From the NCBI GenBank assembly GCA_022799315.1, contig JAAWOE010000009.1, positions 1 to 53,733 of the forward strand: DNA of 53,733 nt, in the 5' to 3' direction. Under the pieces are notes generated by a model. That model was not told where the DNA came from. It saw nothing but the letters and a program-made list of their open reading frames with translations, and searched no databases. Shown piece by piece: positions 9,354-18,121 of this stretch. Numbering within the stretch: the first letter of the stretch is position 1; each line of letters begins with the position of its first letter. This DNA is from Clostridia bacterium (lineage in GTDB: Bacteria > Bacillota > Clostridia > TANB77 > CAG-508). The position numbers and the translations under genes were made by a program.

Positions 9354-10097
9354 ATGGAAAATATATTAGAAAATGAAAGAATAGATGACCTTGAATACAA
9401 AGGATTAAAAATAATACAAAATAAAGACGGATTTTGCTTTGGAATAGATAGTATACTTTTATCAGACTTTGCAAGTGAAATAAAAAGAAACTCTAAAGTA
9501 ATAGATTTAGGAACAGGAACAGGAATAATAGGAATTATGTTGTGTGCAAAAACGGAGCTTTCTCAGATGGTAGGAGTAGAAATACAAAAAGAAGTATATG
9601 ATATGGCAAAAAGGAGCATAAAGCTAAATAACTTACAACATAAATTTGAAATAATAAACGATAATATAAAAAATTTAGAAAATATACTAGAAATGGGAAC
9701 GTTTGACGCAGTAGTAACAAATCCACCATATAAAAAAGTAGGGACAGGAATAACAAATGAAAACCATAAAAAGCTATTATCACGTCATGAAATAACAGCA
9801 AATCTAGAAGATTTTATAAAAGTATCAGCTAAATTATTAAAGGATAAAGGAAATCTATATATGGTACATAGACCAGATAGACTAGTAGATATTATAGAAC
9901 ATTTAAGAAAATACAAACTAGAGCCAAAAAAAATTAGATTTATAGAGCCAAGCATAGGAAAAGAAGCAAACTTAATACTAATAAAAGCAACAAAAAATGC
10001 AAAGCCATTTTTAAAAATAGAAAAAACATTATACGTATATAAGGAAAATGGAGAATATACTAACGAAATACTTAAAATTTATAATAAGGAGAAATAA
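9354..10097 (+). CDS. trmN6: tRNA1(Val) (adenine37-N6)-methyltransferase family protein
   Basis: 247 residues. A class I SAM-dependent methyltransferase fold: motif I VIDLGTGTGIIGIML near residue 45, and the N6-adenine catalytic motif NPPYKK near residue 123. The family start QNKDGFCFGIDSILLSDF is characteristic of the YfiC/TrmN6 group, which methylates A37 of tRNA-Val in E. coli. The exact substrate here is by family only. The RBS GTGAGGT precedes ATG. It is transcribed with rsmI, whose RBS lies inside the end of this gene; the two genes are 1 bp apart. Confidence 0.85.
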   Translation: MENILENERIDDLEYKGLKIIQNKDGFCFGIDSILLSDFASEIKRNSKVIDLGTGTGIIGIMLCAKTELSQMVGVEIQKEVYDMAKRSIKLNNLQHKFEIINDNIKNLENILEMGTFDAVVTNPPYKKVGTGITNENHKKLLSRHEITANLEDFIKVSAKLLKDKGNLYMVHRPDRLVDIIEHLRKYKLEPKKIRFIEPSIGKEANLILIKATKNAKPFLKIEKTLYVYKENGEYTNEILKIYNKEK

Positions 10098-10098
10098 A

Positions 10099-10932
10099 AT
10101 GCAAGGGAAATTATATATTGTAGCAACCCCAATTGGAAACTTAGATGATATAACATTAAGAGCAATAAGAACATTAAAAGAAGTAGATATAATTGCAGCA
10201 GAAGATACAAGACATACATTAAAACTATTAAACCATTTAGAAATATCAAAACCATTAATAAGTTACCATAGGCATAATGAAGAAGTAAAAACAGAAGAGC
10301 TAGTAAACAAACTATTAGAAGGAAAAAATATAGCATTAGTATCAGATGCTGGAACACCAGCAATATCTGATCCAGGTGCAGAAGCGGTAAAAGTAGCAAT
10401 AGAAAAAAACATAGAAGTAATTCCAATACCAGGAGCTTGTGCAGCAATCACTGCTCTAATAGCATCTGGAATGGATACAAAAGAATTTACATTTATAGGA
10501 TTCTTACCACAAAATAAAAAGAATAGAAAAGAAAAATTAGAACAAATAGAAAAAGAAGAAAGAACTATAATTCTATATGAAGCACCACACAAATTATTAA
10601 AAACATTAGAAGACTTAAAGGACATACTACAACAAAGAAAAATAGTGTTAGCAAGAGAATTAACAAAAATTCATGAAGAATATATCACAGGAACAGTAGA
10701 AGAATTACAAAACAAAATAATATCGCCAAAAGGAGAATACGTTATAATAATTGAAAAAAATGGTATAACACAAGAAAAACTAGAACAAATGAAACTAACG
10801 GAAATTTCAATAGAAGAACAATATAAATACTATGAAACTCAAGGGATGGATAAAAAAGAAATTATAAAACAAATTGCAAAAACAAGAAAAGTAAACAAAA
10901 ATGAAATATATCAAAAATTCATAAAAGCGTAA
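10099..10932 (+). CDS. rsmI: 16S rRNA (cytidine1402-2'-O)-methyltransferase
   Basis: 277 residues, the usual RsmI length. A tetrapyrrole-methylase fold with the SAM-binding LYIVATPIGNLDDITLRA start, the AAEDTRHT motif near residue 40, SDAGTPAISDPG near residue 80 and the PIPGACAAI motif near residue 112. It methylates the ribose of C1402 in 16S rRNA, fine-tuning the decoding site. The ATG at 10099 has AAGGAG 7 nt upstream. An upstream in-frame start would overlap trmN6 and lacks this signal. The trmN6-rsmI pairing is common in Firmicutes. Confidence 0.93.
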   Translation: MQGKLYIVATPIGNLDDITLRAIRTLKEVDIIAAEDTRHTLKLLNHLEISKPLISYHRHNEEVKTEELVNKLLEGKNIALVSDAGTPAISDPGAEAVKVAIEKNIEVIPIPGACAAITALIASGMDTKEFTFIGFLPQNKKNRKEKLEQIEKEERTIILYEAPHKLLKTLEDLKDILQQRKIVLARELTKIHEEYITGTVEELQNKIISPKGEYVIIIEKNGITQEKLEQMKLTEISIEEQYKYYETQGMDKKEIIKQIAKTRKVNKNEIYQKFIKA

Positions 10933-10953
10933 CTTCTAAAGTTACGCTTTTTT
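10923..10953 (+). terminator. Intrinsic terminator after rsmI
   Basis: A 13-bp stem (AAAAGCGTAACTT with its complement), loop CTA, then a T-run. The rsmI stop codon lies inside the left arm. Confidence 0.9.
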
Positions 10954-10991
10954 ACTATAAAAGTTACATATCAAACGTTAAACTAACTATC

Positions 10992-11249
10992 TTAATCTAA
11001 ATTTGAAGCTAATTTATTAATCTTTTCAGCACATTTACTGCAAATCAATTTATCACTATAAGTAACTATTTTTTTAGTTGAACCACAGAAAATACAATTA
11101 GGTTCATATTTTTTTAAAACTATTGTAGAACCATCTACAAAAATTTCAATTGGATCTTTTTCGTAAATTCCAAATTGATTTCTAAGCTCGATTGGGATAA
11201 CTACCCTACCAAGTTCATCGACTTTTCTAATAATCCCCGTTGACTTCAC
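10992..11249 (-). CDS. AbrB/SpoVT-type transition-state regulator with zinc-like tail
   Basis: 85 residues. An N-terminal swapped-hairpin AbrB DNA-binding domain (STGIIRKVDELGRVVIPIEL, then FGIYEKDPIEIF) is followed by a C-terminal pair of CxxC motifs (CIFCG and CSKC), a likely zinc-ribbon-like tail found in clostridial AbrB proteins. Such proteins act as dimers or tetramers controlling growth-phase transition and sporulation genes. The start is a GTG at 11249, 8 nt after a perfect AAGGAGG; the upstream ATG frame has no such site. It lies directly upstream, in divergent orientation, of spmA-spmB. Confidence 0.9.
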   Translation of the reverse strand: MKSTGIIRKVDELGRVVIPIELRNQFGIYEKDPIEIFVDGSTIVLKKYEPNCIFCGSTKKIVTYSDKLICSKCAEKINKLASNLD

Positions 11250-11307
11250 TACAAAAACCTCCTTAAAATAAAACCCATATACAACAAAATTCGACAAATT
11301 TTTATAT

Positions 11308-11337
11308 ATAATAACATTAAAAGACTCATTTTGTCAA
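11308..11337 (-). promoter_or_regulatory. Promoter of the abrB-like gene
   Basis: On the minus strand TTGACA, 18-bp spacer, TATTAT, about 60 bp upstream of the GTG start. Confidence 0.6.
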
Positions 11338-11481
11338 TGGAAAAACACAACAAATGCAACAAATAGAAATAGTATTTTACATATAAAAACCCAAAAACAT
11401 ACTATGCGCAAGCATAATATAAAAACAAGTTCTTTTTTTAAAACAGAAGAATAAAATTAATAAAAACAATAGGAGAAAATA

Positions 11482-12057
11482 ATGTTAAATATAATATGGC
11501 CAATTTTCATTATAATATCATACATATATGCAATACTTACAGGGAGAGTAAACGAAATCAACAATTCAGTATTTGAATCTTGCGAAAGTGCAGTAAAATT
11601 AACAATTACATTTTTAGGCACGATGTGTTTGTGGAGTGGAATAATGCAAATAGCTAAAAAAACGACATTAATAGATAAATTAACAAACTTCCTAAATCCT
11701 ATTATGAAAATATTATTCCCAGAAATACAAAAACAAAACCCTGTACATAAAGAAATTTCGATGAATATGGTAGCAAATATATTAGGACTTGGAAATGCTG
11801 CAACGCCTTTAGGGTTAAAAGCAATGAAAACAATGCAAAAAGAAAATCCTAAAAAAGACACACTAACTAATTCAATGGCAATGTTTATAATAATAAATAC
11901 AGCATCAATTCAAATAATACCAACAACAGTAATAGCAATAAGAAGTTCACTGGGCTCTACTAATCCAACATCAATTATAATACCAGTATGGATTGCTACA
12001 ATATGTGCGGCATTTGCAGGAATAATTGCTGCAAAAATATTAATGAAAAAATATTAA
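11482..12057 (+). CDS. spmA: Spore maturation protein A
   Basis: 191 residues, an integral membrane protein of the nucleoside-recognition (Gate) domain family. Family signs are LTITFLGTMCLWSGIMQIA, the NMVANILGLGNAATPLGLKAM block near residue 100 and the SMAMFIIINTASIQIIPTTVIA segment. SpmA and SpmB together are needed for spore core dehydration and heat resistance in B. subtilis and Clostridium. It is followed 25 bp later by spmB on the same transcript. RBS AGGAGA precedes ATG. Confidence 0.93.
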   Translation: MLNIIWPIFIIISYIYAILTGRVNEINNSVFESCESAVKLTITFLGTMCLWSGIMQIAKKTTLIDKLTNFLNPIMKILFPEIQKQNPVHKEISMNMVANILGLGNAATPLGLKAMKTMQKENPKKDTLTNSMAMFIIINTASIQIIPTTVIAIRSSLGSTNPTSIIIPVWIATICAAFAGIIAAKILMKKY

Positions 12058-12082
12058 TGAAAAAATATTGAAGGAGATTAAT

Positions 12083-12610
12083 ATGAACATAATAAACTAC
12101 TTATCGGCAGCAGCTGTACCATTAGTAATACTAATTATAGTAATATATGCGTTAATAGAAAAAAACAAAGTATATGATACATTTTTAGATGGAGCAAAGG
12201 AAGGACTAGAAGTAGTAATAAATATATTTCCTACCCTAATAGGAATATTTTTAGCAGTAGGAGCATTAAGAGCATCTGGAATATTAGACTTAATAGTAAA
12301 TATAATAAAACCAATAATAAATATACTTAAGATACCAGCAGAAATAATGCCACTTGCAATATTAAGGCCAATTTCAGGAAGTGCATCTATGGCAGTAGCA
12401 ACAGATATAATGGCAAAATATGGAGTAGATAATATAATAGGAATAATAGCTTCAACAATTATGGGGTCAACAGAAACGACATTTTATACAATTGCACTAT
12501 ATACAAGTGCAGTAGGAATTAAAAAAATTAGGTTTGTACTAGTAGCAGCATTAATAGCAGATGTGGCCGGAATGCTTACGTCTGTAGCTATTTGTCGAAT
12601 TATGTCGTAA
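12083..12610 (+). CDS. spmB: Spore maturation protein B
   Basis: 175 residues, the partner membrane protein of SpmA with the same Gate-domain ancestry. Diagnostic blocks are DTFLDGAKEGLEVVINIFPTL, RPISGSASMAVATDIM and MGSTETTFYTIALYT. The start is the ATG at 12083 with GAAGGAG 8 nt upstream; a TTG five codons earlier is in frame but lies at the ribosome binding site itself. The spmA/spmB pair is conserved across endospore formers and supports a spore-forming host. Confidence 0.93.
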   Translation: MNIINYLSAAAVPLVILIIVIYALIEKNKVYDTFLDGAKEGLEVVINIFPTLIGIFLAVGALRASGILDLIVNIIKPIINILKIPAEIMPLAILRPISGSASMAVATDIMAKYGVDNIIGIIASTIMGSTETTFYTIALYTSAVGIKKIRFVLVAALIADVAGMLTSVAICRIMS

Positions 12611-12847
12611 TATTTTTGTTGACATATAAGGAAAAATGTAGTAACATATAAATAGATTAAGTTCAAAAAAACGCAAAGCAATTTTAAAAACAAGAGTATT
12701 TCTTTTCATATTTTTTCTATCAGAAAAATTATCAAGAAAATTCAATCTAAAAATTCTTAAAAAATCCAAAAAATTAGGAAACAATTAAAAATTGGTCACA
12801 ACGATAAAAGTGTGTGTTTTATTAGTGTACAAAAAAGTTATTAATCT
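12611..12847. other. Gene-less spacer between spmB and the pyrimidine leader
   Basis: No reading frame with a ribosome binding site is visible. Together with the repeats and hairpin at 12848-13081 it forms a 600-bp gap before pyrC. Overlapping minus-strand frames here look like chance translations of A/T-rich DNA. Confidence 0.5.
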
Positions 12848-12960
12848 TGTAGGGGATGAAAAAAGTAAAATAAAAATATTTTTGATAGCCCAACAGTATT
12901 CTTTATAGGTTCCAATATGTTCAAGTACTTCCCTTATATTGAACAATCACATCCCCTACA
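12848..12960. repeat. TGTAGGGG...CCCCTACA element, copy 1
   Basis: 11-bp perfect inverted ends, TGTAGGGGATG and CATCCCCTACA, enclose 91 bp with no gene. The ends match a dispersed family seen at 13055, 24892, 29913, 43416 and 49861. The size and ends resemble the 43416 copy, which also has two ends and about 80 bp inside. Confidence 0.65.
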
Positions 12961-12984
12961 GCCCCCAATATATTTTTTCAATTG

Positions 12985-13018
12985 TACTAGGGTATTAAAC
13001 CCTAGTATGTCTTTTTTT
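12985..13018 (+). terminator. Hairpin with T-run upstream of pyrC (possible attenuator)
   Basis: TACTAGGG, 7-nt loop, CCCTAGTA, then TGTC and seven T. It has the form of an intrinsic terminator and lies about 190 bp before pyrC, far downstream of spmB. It could end the spmAB transcript or attenuate pyr transcription. No PyrR-binding loop was recognised, so attenuation is only a guess. Confidence 0.6.
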
Positions 13019-13054
13019 AGGGAAATAAATAATATCAAAAAAATTCTAACAAAT

Positions 13055-13080
13055 GGGTCGATGAGGGTATCGCCCCCTAC
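13055..13080 (-). repeat. GTAGGGGGCGAT palindrome, copy 2 (reverse)
   Basis: GGGTCGAT, loop GAGGGT, ATCGCCCCCTAC. Read on the minus strand it begins GTAGGGGGCGAT, as do the copies at 24892 and 29913. Confidence 0.6.
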
Positions 13081-13209
13081 TAAAAATCTAATCAAAAATA
13101 AGATGATAATATATTACAAAATTACTCCAATAAATCGTGTAAAAAATCTTGCAAAACCTTACGGAAAATGATAAAATTAGAAAAATTATTATTAGGAGGT
13201 AAAATATAT

Positions 13210-14484
13210 ATGACAATTTTACTAAAAAACGGAAATGTAATAGATTATGCATCAAGATTAAACGAAAAAATGGATGTATTAATTGAAGACAAAAAAATCA
13301 AAACAATTAAAAAAGAAATAAACGAAAGTGCAGACCAAGTAATTGACTGTACAGGTCTATCTATTATACCAGGAATGATAGATATGCACTGTCATTTAAG
13401 ACAACCAGGATTTGAATACAAAGAAACAATAGAAACAGGTTCAAAAAGTGCTGTTAAAGGTGGTTTTACAACAATTTGCCCTATGCCAAATACAAAACCA
13501 ACCCCAGATAGCGCTATTGTTTTGCAAGAAATAATAGATGAAGCAAAACGTGTTAACCTATGTAATGTTCTACCATACTCTAGTGTAACAAAAGGGGAAA
13601 AAGGAGAAGAACTAGTAGACTTTGAAGAAATGAAAAAAGCAGGTGCAATTGCTTTTTCAGATGATGGAATGCCAGTAGTAAATAGTAAAACCATGAGACA
13701 AGCTATGATTAATGCAGATAAACAAGATACATTTGTTGCATCACACTGTGAAGAAAAATCAGTTGCAGCTGGTGCAATAAATGCGGGAGAAGTAGCAGAG
13801 CAGCTAGGAGTAGATGGGGTTTTACCAGAAGCAGAAGAAATAATGGCAGCAAGAGAAATTGTTATATCAGAAACAAACAAAGTAAGAGGTCATATATGTC
13901 ATATAAGTACAAAAACATCAGTGGCAATGATTAGAGATGCAAAAAAACGTGGAGTAAAAATAACATGTGAAACATGTCCACACTACTATAGCTTTACAGT
14001 AAAAGAAGTATTGCAATCTGGAACAAACGCAAAAATGAATCCACCATTAAGAGAAGAAGAAGATAGACTTGCAATAATAAAAGGATTACAAGATGGAACA
14101 ATAGATGCAATAATAACAGATCACGCGCCACATTCAGAAGAAGAAAAACAAAAACCACTAGCAAGTGCACCAAATGGAATAATAGGATTTGAAACAGCAC
14201 TAGCTGCAAGCATAACAAACCTAATAGAACCAAAACATATTAGCTATTTAGACTTAGTACGTTTAACATCATATACACCTGCAAAACTATTAAAATTAGA
14301 AACAAAAGGACAAATAAAAGAAGGTTATGATGCAGACATAACAATATTTGATTCAAACATTGAATATGTATATCAAAAAGAAAGTATAGTATCAAAATCT
14401 AAAAATACACCATTTATAGGTAAAAAACTAAAAGGAAAAGTAATGTATACAATCGTAGGTGGAAGAATAGTATACGAAAAATAA
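13210..14484 (+). CDS. pyrC: Dihydroorotase
   Basis: 424 residues, the long class I dihydroorotase of Firmicutes. Metal-binding motifs are visible: DMHCHLRQPG near residue 57, ASHCEE near 179, CHIST near 231 and the catalytic DHAPHS near 304. It closes carbamoyl aspartate to dihydroorotate. The ATG at 13210 has AGGAGG 10 nt upstream; a frame extending 14 codons further back is not needed. First gene of a pyrimidine cluster whose carbamoyl-phosphate synthase and aspartate transcarbamylase genes are not in the window. Confidence 0.95.
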   Translation: MTILLKNGNVIDYASRLNEKMDVLIEDKKIKTIKKEINESADQVIDCTGLSIIPGMIDMHCHLRQPGFEYKETIETGSKSAVKGGFTTICPMPNTKPTPDSAIVLQEIIDEAKRVNLCNVLPYSSVTKGEKGEELVDFEEMKKAGAIAFSDDGMPVVNSKTMRQAMINADKQDTFVASHCEEKSVAAGAINAGEVAEQLGVDGVLPEAEEIMAAREIVISETNKVRGHICHISTKTSVAMIRDAKKRGVKITCETCPHYYSFTVKEVLQSGTNAKMNPPLREEEDRLAIIKGLQDGTIDAIITDHAPHSEEEKQKPLASAPNGIIGFETALAASITNLIEPKHISYLDLVRLTSYTPAKLLKLETKGQIKEGYDADITIFDSNIEYVYQKESIVSKSKNTPFIGKKLKGKVMYTIVGGRIVYEK

Positions 14485-14504
14485 AATATGCTACTGTTAA
14501 CACA

Positions 14505-14583
14505 GTAGCTTTACATGGATGATGTGCTTTTCTTTTTAAGCCTAAAAAGAAAATGCCCATCATCCAGCAAGATAAAGCGGATT
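14505..14583 (-). repeat. GTCCGCTTCATC-family palindrome, copy 2 (expanded, reverse)
   Basis: On the minus strand the left end (TCCGCTTTATCTTGC) and right end (GTAAAGCTAC) match the family. Between them is a long hairpin: GGATGATG and CATCATCC arms continuing into GCTTTTCTTTTT and its near complement. A separate GCTACTG...CAGTAGC hairpin sits just before it, at 14490-14509, directly after pyrC. Confidence 0.65.
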
Positions 14584-14619
14584 ATGTAAGAGTTATTTAT
14601 ATAAAGGAGAAATAAAATT

Positions 14620-15552
14620 ATGAAAAATGCAATGGACAGATTAATAGACAAAATAAAAGAAATGGACAACCCTACAGTAATGGGATTAGACCCAAGATAC
14701 GACATGATACCATCATGCATAGCAAATAAATACCCAAAAACAATAGATGGAGCATGTGACGCAATACTAGAATTTAATAAAGCATTAATAGATGCTACAT
14801 ACGATATAATCCCATCAGTAAAACCACAAATAGCATTTTATGAAATGTTTGGAACAAAAGGAATAGAAGTATTTAAACTTACATGTGAATATGCACATGA
14901 AAAAGGTATGATTATAATAGCGGATATAAAAAGAGGAGACATTGGTTCAACAGCAGCTGGTTACTCAAACGCTTATCTTGGAAAAACACCATTATTAGAT
15001 GTTGAAGAAGCAATATTTGATGTAGATTTTGTAACAATTAATCCATATTTGGGAATAGATGGTGTAAAACCATTTATAGAAGACTGTAAAAAATATGGAA
15101 AAGGAGTATTTATAATAGACAAAACTTCAAATCCATCATCAGGTGAATTACAAGATTTAAAATTAGAAAACGGAAGAACAATATATGAAGAAGTTGCAAC
15201 ATTAATTGAAAAATGGGGAGAAGACTTACGTGGAGAATATGGTTACAGTAGCATATCATCTGTTGTAGGAGCAACATACCCAGAACAATTAGAAAGCCTT
15301 AGAAAATTAGCACCACATACATTCTTCTTAATACCAGGATACGGTGCACAAGGTGGAAAAGCAGAAGATATTGCATTAGGATTTGATGAAAACGGAATAG
15401 GTGGAATAGTAAATGCATCAAGAAGTTTAATGTGTGCATACAAAAAAGATATGTGGAAAGACAGGTTTGGTGAAGAAGAATTTGCTAAGGCAACAAGAGC
15501 AGAAGCAATAAGAATGAGAGACGAATTAAATAGCGTAATTAAAGCTAAATAA
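14620..15552 (+). CDS. pyrF: Orotidine 5'-phosphate decarboxylase (long, group 2 type)
   Basis: 310 residues, matching the long PyrF group rather than the 230-residue B. subtilis type. The catalytic Asp-Lys-Asp array is in IIADIKRGDIGSTAAGYSNA near residue 102. VMGLDPRYDMIP near residue 20 and FFLIPGYGAQGGKAED near residue 236 (phosphate-binding) complete the set. It makes UMP from OMP. RBS AAGGAG lies 9 nt before ATG. The 135-bp gap after pyrC holds a palindromic repeat rather than a promoter. Confidence 0.95.
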   Translation: MKNAMDRLIDKIKEMDNPTVMGLDPRYDMIPSCIANKYPKTIDGACDAILEFNKALIDATYDIIPSVKPQIAFYEMFGTKGIEVFKLTCEYAHEKGMIIIADIKRGDIGSTAAGYSNAYLGKTPLLDVEEAIFDVDFVTINPYLGIDGVKPFIEDCKKYGKGVFIIDKTSNPSSGELQDLKLENGRTIYEEVATLIEKWGEDLRGEYGYSSISSVVGATYPEQLESLRKLAPHTFFLIPGYGAQGGKAEDIALGFDENGIGGIVNASRSLMCAYKKDMWKDRFGEEEFAKATRAEAIRMRDELNSVIKAK

Positions 15553-15587
15553 AAATAAGAATATAAAAATAAAAAAGGAGAATAAAA

Positions 15588-16382
15588 ATGAAAGTAAATT
15601 GCAAAGCAGAAATATTAAAAATTGAAAAATTAAAAGAAGACTTATACAAATTTAGTATAAAAGCAGACAAAATAGTAAGTTCTGCCAAACCTGGTCAATT
15701 TATTGAAATACGTGTAGTAGATGGAATAGAGCCATTACTAAGAAGACCAATTAGTATATACAACTTAGATAAAGAAAATGGAATATTAGAGTTTATATTT
15801 CAAGTAAAAGGAAAAGGAACAAATTTACTTAGTAAGCGTAAAGTAGGAGAAGAATTAGACATTATAGGACCAATTGGTTATGGAACATTTGGAGTAAAAG
15901 AATATAAAAAAGTTGCAATAATAGGTGGAGGAATTGGAATGTTCCCACTATATGAACTTGCAAAACAACTAAAACAACAAACTTCTACAAATGTACATAT
16001 TTACATGGGATTTAGAAATAAAGAATTAATCACATTAGAGGAAGAATTTAAAAGCGTTTCAGATGAATTAACAATAACAACAGATGACGGAAGTTATGGA
16101 GTACAAGGCTTTGCAATAAATGAACTAAAAAAAGATTGCGAAAAAGAAATACCAGATAAAATATTTGCATGTGGACCATTACCAATGTTAAAGGCAGTAC
16201 AAGCTTTTGCAAAAGAAAATAACATACCATGCGAAATATCTTTAGAAGAAAAAATGGCATGTGGTTTGGGAGTGTGCTTAGGATGTGCTGTAAAAACAGC
16301 AGCTAGCCCAGCTGATGCACCAGTTTATTGGCATGTATGTAAAGCAGGACCAGTATTTAACGCAAACGACGTAGAAATCTAA
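15588..16382 (+). CDS. pyrK: Dihydroorotate dehydrogenase electron-transfer subunit
   Basis: 264 residues. A ferredoxin-reductase-like FAD domain (RRPISIYNLDKENG near residue 50), an NAD-binding domain (VAIIGGGIGMFPLYELAKQL near 108) and a C-terminal [2Fe-2S] site with four Cys (CGLGVCLGC and later HVC). It passes electrons from PyrD to NAD+, which marks the class 1B dihydroorotate dehydrogenase. A CYTH gene separates it from pyrD, but spacing suggests one transcript. RBS AAGGAG before ATG. Confidence 0.95.
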   Translation: MKVNCKAEILKIEKLKEDLYKFSIKADKIVSSAKPGQFIEIRVVDGIEPLLRRPISIYNLDKENGILEFIFQVKGKGTNLLSKRKVGEELDIIGPIGYGTFGVKEYKKVAIIGGGIGMFPLYELAKQLKQQTSTNVHIYMGFRNKELITLEEEFKSVSDELTITTDDGSYGVQGFAINELKKDCEKEIPDKIFACGPLPMLKAVQAFAKENNIPCEISLEEKMACGLGVCLGCAVKTAASPADAPVYWHVCKAGPVFNANDVEI

Positions 16383-16396
16383 TAATAAGAAAGGAA

Positions 16397-16939
16397 ATGC
16401 TTATGCAATCAGAATATATAGAACATGAAATAAAAGTTTTAAATGTAAACATAGAACAAGTACAATCAAAATTAGAAGAAATGGGAGCTAAAAAAGTTTA
16501 CGATGATGAGAGAAAATTTACAGTTTTAGATAATGAAAATGGAGATTATTTAAGACAAGACAAACTAATTAGAGTAACAGAAGAAGGAAATGTAAAAGTT
16601 TCGATACATATTCATAATAGTAAACCAGAAATAAAAGAAGCGATAAAATATAAAGCAAGTAGAGTAAAAGAACAATTAGACTTCTTTTCAGCAATAGGAT
16701 TAAAACCAATAGCAAAAGCAAATGCACGTAGAATTTCTTATGAATTAGGAGATATAGATTTTGATATTGATGATTTTTATAAAATTCCGCCATTTTTAGA
16801 AATTGACTTAGAAAATGTTGAAGATGAGAAGAAATTATTAAAAGAATTAGGATTAGAAAATAATGAAGTAGTAAGAATGGGAACAGAAGCAATATTTGAA
16901 CATTATGGACTTAATTATTTTGAAGAATATAAAGTATAA
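16397..16939 (+). CDS. CYTH-domain protein
   Basis: 180 residues. It begins with the CYTH signature ExExK (EHEIKVLNV, residues 8-16), followed by alternating strands rich in Arg, Lys and Glu that would line the triphosphate tunnel (KLIRVTEEGNVKVSIH, FLEIDLENVEDE). CYTH proteins include class IV adenylate cyclases, thiamine triphosphatases and inorganic triphosphatases, which all act on a triphosphate with divalent metal. The exact substrate cannot be told. It lies between pyrK and pyrD with 14-15 bp gaps, so it is probably co-expressed with pyrimidine synthesis. A second ATG two codons downstream is possible. Confidence 0.8.
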   Translation: MLMQSEYIEHEIKVLNVNIEQVQSKLEEMGAKKVYDDERKFTVLDNENGDYLRQDKLIRVTEEGNVKVSIHIHNSKPEIKEAIKYKASRVKEQLDFFSAIGLKPIAKANARRISYELGDIDFDIDDFYKIPPFLEIDLENVEDEKKLLKELGLENNEVVRMGTEAIFEHYGLNYFEEYKV

Positions 16940-16954
16940 GAAAAGGAGAAATAT

Positions 16955-17863
16955 ATGAATACAAGTGTTAATTTAGCAGGAATAAAAATGAAAAATCCTG
17001 TAACAGTAGCATCAGGAACATTCGGTTATGGAAGAGAATTTGAAGAATTTATAGACCTAAACAAATTAGGTGGAATATGCACAAAAGGAACATCGTTAAA
17101 ACCAAGACCAGGAAACAAACCACCACGTGTATATGAAACAATAGCAGGAATGCTAAACTCTATAGGATTACAAAATCCTGGAGTAGAATATTTTATGAAT
17201 AATGACTTACCATACTTAAAGAAATTTGACACAGCTATAATAGTAAATGCATGTGGAAGTTCAATAGATGAATATGTAGAACTTGCAAAAGTATTAAATA
17301 CATTAGATATTGATGGTGTAGAATTAAACCTATCTTGCCCAAACGTAAAAGCAGGATGTATGGCATTTGGAACAACTTATGAAGGGGTTAAAGAAGTAAC
17401 ATCTCAAGTAAGAAAAGTATTAGATAAACCATTAATAGTAAAATTAACACCAAACGTGACAGATATTACTTTACCTGCAAAAGGAGCCCAAGATGCTGGC
17501 GCAGACGGAGTATCATTAATAAATACACTATTAGGAATGAGCATAGATACACATACAAGAAGACCACATCTTGCAAACAACATGGGAGGATTATCAGGAC
17601 CTGCAGTAAAACCAGTAGCAGTAAGAATGGTATACCAAGTAGCACAAGCAGTTAATATTCCAATATTAGGATTAGGTGGAATTGTAACTGCAAATGACGC
17701 AATAGAATTTATGCTAGCAGGAGCAAGCGCAGTATCTGTTGGAACAGGAAACTTCGTTGCACCAGATGTAAGTATAAAAGTAGTAGATGGAATTGAAGAG
17801 TACATGAAAAAATATGGTATAGATGATATAAATAATATTGTTGGAACAGTACAAATGAACTAA
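16955..17863 (+). CDS. pyrD: Dihydroorotate dehydrogenase, class 1B catalytic subunit
   Basis: 302 residues, a FMN TIM-barrel. Class 1B signs: the GTSLKPRPGNKPPRV block near residue 46, the active-site Cys in VELNLSCPNVKAGC near residue 128, and the phosphate-binding GLGGIVTANDAIEFMLAGA near residue 246. It pairs with pyrK above; the heterotetramer uses NAD+. RBS AAAGGAG before ATG. Last gene of the cluster, followed by a repeat and a terminator. Confidence 0.95.
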   Translation: MNTSVNLAGIKMKNPVTVASGTFGYGREFEEFIDLNKLGGICTKGTSLKPRPGNKPPRVYETIAGMLNSIGLQNPGVEYFMNNDLPYLKKFDTAIIVNACGSSIDEYVELAKVLNTLDIDGVELNLSCPNVKAGCMAFGTTYEGVKEVTSQVRKVLDKPLIVKLTPNVTDITLPAKGAQDAGADGVSLINTLLGMSIDTHTRRPHLANNMGGLSGPAVKPVAVRMVYQVAQAVNIPILGLGGIVTANDAIEFMLAGASAVSVGTGNFVAPDVSIKVVDGIEEYMKKYGIDDINNIVGTVQMN

Positions 17864-17873
17864 CAAATCAAAT

Positions 17874-17959
17874 AGTCCGCTTCATCTTGCATGGTGTAGG
17901 ACATTTTCGTTGCTCGTCAGGCTCGCAGACGAAAAGTGCTACACCATCGTGAAGCTACA
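17874..17959 (+). repeat. GTCCGCTTCATC-family palindrome, copy 3 (expanded)
   Basis: AGTCCGCTTCATCTTGCA at the left and GTGAAGCTACAC at the right. Between them is a nested hairpin with TGGTGTAG/CTACACCA arms, then TTTTCGT/ACGAAAA, capped by a GC-rich loop that contains GCTCGTCAGGCTCGC. Confidence 0.7.
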
Positions 17960-17985
17960 CAGAAACAAGATTTTTATATAATATT

Positions 17986-18018
17986 AAAATGATGTCTAAA
18001 AGGTAGACATCATTTTTT
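17986..18018 (+). terminator. Intrinsic terminator of the pyr cluster
   Basis: ATGATGTCTA and TAGACATCAT arms with a short purine loop, followed by T6. Confidence 0.85.
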
Positions 18019-18059
18019 GTTAAATCCGCGATTTCCCTAAGAAAATATTACAAAAAAAC

Positions 18060-18088
18060 TTGTAAAAAAAGGTAGAATATAGTATGAT
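18060..18088 (+). promoter_or_regulatory. Promoter of purM-purL
   Basis: TTGTAA, 17-bp spacer, TATGAT, 34 bp upstream of the purM start. No purine riboswitch fold was recognised in the short leader. Confidence 0.6.
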
Positions 18089-18121
18089 ATTAATGTATAA
18101 AAAAGAAAAGGAGATGCCTTT

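Noticed and set aside
12917-13171. 84-codon ORF upstream of pyrC
   Set aside because: It crosses the terminator hairpin and two palindromic repeats, has no SD, and its composition is not protein-like.
17990-18121. Purine or PRPP riboswitch before purM
   Set aside because: The leader after the promoter is only about 30 nt, too short for any known purine-related riboswitch.
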